Part shown: piece by piece, positions 5,365 to 6,522 of the stretch | Position numbering within the stretch: the first letter of the stretch is position 1 | Layout: each line of letters begins with the position of its first letter | Assembly (NCBI GenBank): GCA_003244125.1 | Contig: QHBL01000372.1 | Location: forward strand, 861-7,382 | Direction: 5' to 3' | Source of the DNA: Chthoniobacterales bacterium | GTDB taxonomy: Bacteria; Verrucomicrobiota; Verrucomicrobiae; Chthoniobacterales; UBA10450 | Length of the DNA stretch: 6,522 bases | Position numbers and translations under genes: made by a program | Notes under the pieces: generated by a model | Databases searched by the model: none | The model's input: only the letters and a program-made list of their open reading frames with translations | What the model was told of the DNA's origin: nothing

Positions 5365-5616
5365 CTAGCTGTTGAAGCGTGGCTGAGTTGATCGTCTATC
5401 TGGTTCCCTTCGCATCATCTCTCGCTGAACGCATACTCTCCGTTCGCGGTCGAACCGCCCGCCCTCGTTTTCCCAACGAGCCAGGGCGCGGGTAATCTGG
5501 CTTGGACCATAGTTAATCTTCTCCGAGCCGCGCAATTGTTCAGGGAAATCCAACAACGGTGGCAATTCCATACCGAGCGTAAAGCACCGACGATCATCAC
5601 GCCGGATGTTATTCAT
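5365..5616 (-). CDS. Hypothetical protein, 83 aa
   Basis: I do not recognise the family. The protein is charged and cytoplasmic, without signal peptide or membrane helix. It has a compact middle, M-E-L-P-P-L-L-D-F-P-E-Q-L-R-G (16-30), then Y-G-P-S-Q-I-T-R-A-L-A-R-W-E-N-E-G-G (36-53), and an Arg-rich, probably disordered tail. The A-L-A-R-W-E-N-E-G-G run looks like a conserved motif and favours a real gene. The stop is 4 nt before the PRC-barrel start, so the two are probably one transcript. The ATG at 5616 lacks a clear Shine-Dalgarno; an internal ATG at 5571 (Met16) would give 68 aa and keep the conserved-looking part. A longer peptide in another frame overlaps it but lacks such composition. 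Confidence 0.55.
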   Translation of the reverse strand: MNNIRRDDRRCFTLGMELPPLLDFPEQLRGSEKINYGPSQITRALARWENEGGRFDRERRVCVQREMMRREPDRRSTQPRFNS

Positions 5617-5639
5617 GTTCGCACTTTCATCTTATGGTT

Positions 5640-5657
5640 GAGGGCGCGGAACGCCTC
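5640..5657. repeat. REP-like GC-rich hairpin
   Basis: GAGGGCG (5640-5646) pairs with CGCCTC (5652-5657) around the loop CGGAA with one bulged G. It lies in the 96-nt divergent gap between the 83-aa gene and sdhB. The form is that of short palindromic repeats scattered between genes in many soil bacteria. Only one copy is in the window, so repeat status is inferred. Confidence 0.3.
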
Positions 5658-5701
5658 GCATCCTACCAGATGGGTGTTTTCGTTTAACAGGAAATCCTAC
5701 A

Positions 5702-5707
5702 TATATT
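5702..5707 (+). promoter_or_regulatory. Putative -10 box of sdhB
   Basis: TATATT lies in a short AT-rich island and ends only 5 nt before the ATG at 5713. If used, transcription would start at or next to the ATG and the mRNA would be leaderless. No convincing -35 box is seen 16-18 nt upstream. The only AG-rich site, AGGAAA at 5689-5694, is 18 nt from the ATG, too far for normal ribosome binding. Confidence 0.35.
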
Positions 5708-5712
5708 AGCAC

Positions 5713-6468
5713 ATGAACTTCAAACTGCGCGTTTGGCGGCAGAAGAACGCGAAGTCCAAAGGGAAACTCGTGGACTACGACGCGACGGATATTTCGCCGA
5801 ACACGTCGTTGCTTGAGATGCTCGATATTCTTAACGAGCAGCTCACCGTCCGCGGCGAAGAACCGATCGCTTTCGATTCCGATTGTCGCGAAGGAATTTG
5901 CGGCACTTGTTGCATGACGATCAATGGCGAGGCGCATGGCCCGAACCATCCGGGGGCGGTCTGCGAGGTTTACATGCGATCATTTTCAGACGGCGAGACG
6001 CTCATCATCGAGCCGTTTCGCGCCCGGGCGTTTCCGCTCGTGCGCGATCTGGTGATCGATCGCAGTGCGCTTGATCGCATCGTGCAGGCCGGCGGTTTCA
6101 TTTCTGCGCGCACCGGCTCCGCCCCGGAGGCGAACTCCATTCTCGTGCCGAAACACAAAGCGGACCTGGCGATGGAAGCGGCTGCGTGCATCGGTTGCGG
6201 CGCCTGCGTGGCGGCGTGTCCAAACGCGTCGGCGATGCTCTTCACCGGCGCGAAAGTCTCACATCTCGCCTTACTGCCACAGGGCGATCCGGAACGAACG
6301 CGTCGCGTGCTCGGGATGGTGCGCGCGATGGACGAGGAAGGTTTCGGCAACTGCACAAACATTTACGAATGTGTCGCCGTTTGCCCAGCCGCCATCCCCG
6401 GAAGCGTCATGGCGAAAATGTACTTCGAGTACGGGGTTGCGACGCTACGCGAAACGGTCGGCGAGTAG
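5713..6468 (+). CDS. sdhB: Succinate dehydrogenase/fumarate reductase iron-sulfur subunit
   Basis: This 251-aa subunit passes electrons from the flavoprotein (SdhA) to quinone through three Fe-S clusters at the cytoplasmic side of the membrane. The N-terminal ferredoxin domain carries the 2Fe-2S ligands C58, C63, C66 and C84 (C-x4-C-x2-C, then C after G-A-V). The C-terminal domain has C159-x2-C162-x2-C165-x3-C169-P and C214-x5-C220-x3-C224-P, which together ligate the 4Fe-4S and 3Fe-4S clusters. The N-E-G-like I-N-G-E-A-H-G-P segment and the opening V-W-R-Q-K-N-A-K fit the form found in Bacteroidota, Chlorobi and Verrucomicrobiota, usually paired with a single cytochrome b subunit. Length is normal and all ligands are present. 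The ATG matches the family N-terminus. The gene upstream is divergent, so sdhA is not directly before it; what follows lies outside the window. C67 is an extra cysteine beside the 2Fe-2S site. Confidence 0.95.
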   Translation: MNFKLRVWRQKNAKSKGKLVDYDATDISPNTSLLEMLDILNEQLTVRGEEPIAFDSDCREGICGTCCMTINGEAHGPNHPGAVCEVYMRSFSDGETLIIEPFRARAFPLVRDLVIDRSALDRIVQAGGFISARTGSAPEANSILVPKHKADLAMEAAACIGCGACVAACPNASAMLFTGAKVSHLALLPQGDPERTRRVLGMVRAMDEEGFGNCTNIYECVAVCPAAIPGSVMAKMYFEYGVATLRETVGE

Positions 6469-6522
6469 CGTCTGTCTTCTCCGGTCTTTCGTCCGCTCAT
6501 TGAGTTTGACGTTCATTCTTCA

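Noticed and set aside
6469..6522. TTGACG hexamer after sdhB as a promoter
   Set aside because: Only about 15 bases follow it before the window ends, so no -10 box or gene can be judged.
1..6522. CRISPR array, transposon, prophage, tRNA or defence system
   Set aside because: No regularly spaced repeats, transposase or integrase motifs, terminal repeats or tRNA-like folds were seen on either strand.

Overview
The window looks like chromosomal DNA from a moderately GC-rich, free-living environmental bacterium. The type of succinate dehydrogenase iron-sulfur subunit, the GH15 start, the DUF2231 and double PRC-barrel proteins and the short intergenic hairpins fit Verrucomicrobiota or a similar soil phylum. 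That placement is inference from gene families; there is no rRNA or other marker here.

Layout. Positions 1-50 hold the first codons of a GH15 glucoamylase-like gene on the minus strand, running off the left edge. From 3634 down to 133 there is a leftward gene train, in transcription order: a secreted di-heme c-type cytochrome (3634-2249), a four-helix DUF2231 membrane protein (2206-1757), a stranded C-terminal piece of transaldolase (1732-1577), a ferredoxin-reductase-type FAD/NAD(P) oxidoreductase (1533-811), a DUF488/YeaO-like protein (787-440), and a PQ-loop (SemiSWEET-like) membrane protein broken by one extra base (424-133). Gaps are short (15-43 nt between ORFs, apart from the remnant), so one transcript is likely.

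Divergent from the cytochrome, at 3758-4441 (+), is a winged-helix regulator with a cysteine-bearing C-terminal domain of the SufR-like type. The 123-nt divergent intergenic region holds a perfect 11-bp palindrome and a second imperfect inverted repeat, both candidate operators. The simplest reading is a cysteine/metal- or redox-sensing repressor controlling a small electron-transfer operon (cytochrome, membrane protein, flavin reductase). This is inference from layout.

After the regulator comes a long nested hairpin followed by a T-run (4459-4534), then a leftward pair: an unrecognised 83-aa protein (5616-5365) and a double PRC-barrel protein (5360-4632), 4 nt apart. At 5713-6468 (+) is sdhB, the iron-sulfur subunit of succinate dehydrogenase/fumarate reductase. 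Its upstream neighbour is divergent and is not sdhA. Its -10-like box sits so close to the ATG that the mRNA may be leaderless.

I found no CRISPR array, transposase, phage gene, tRNA or rRNA, and no clearly new multi-gene system. The points most worth a second look are the two gene remnants hidden in apparently empty DNA, the regulator-cytochrome pair with its palindromes, and the nested hairpin.
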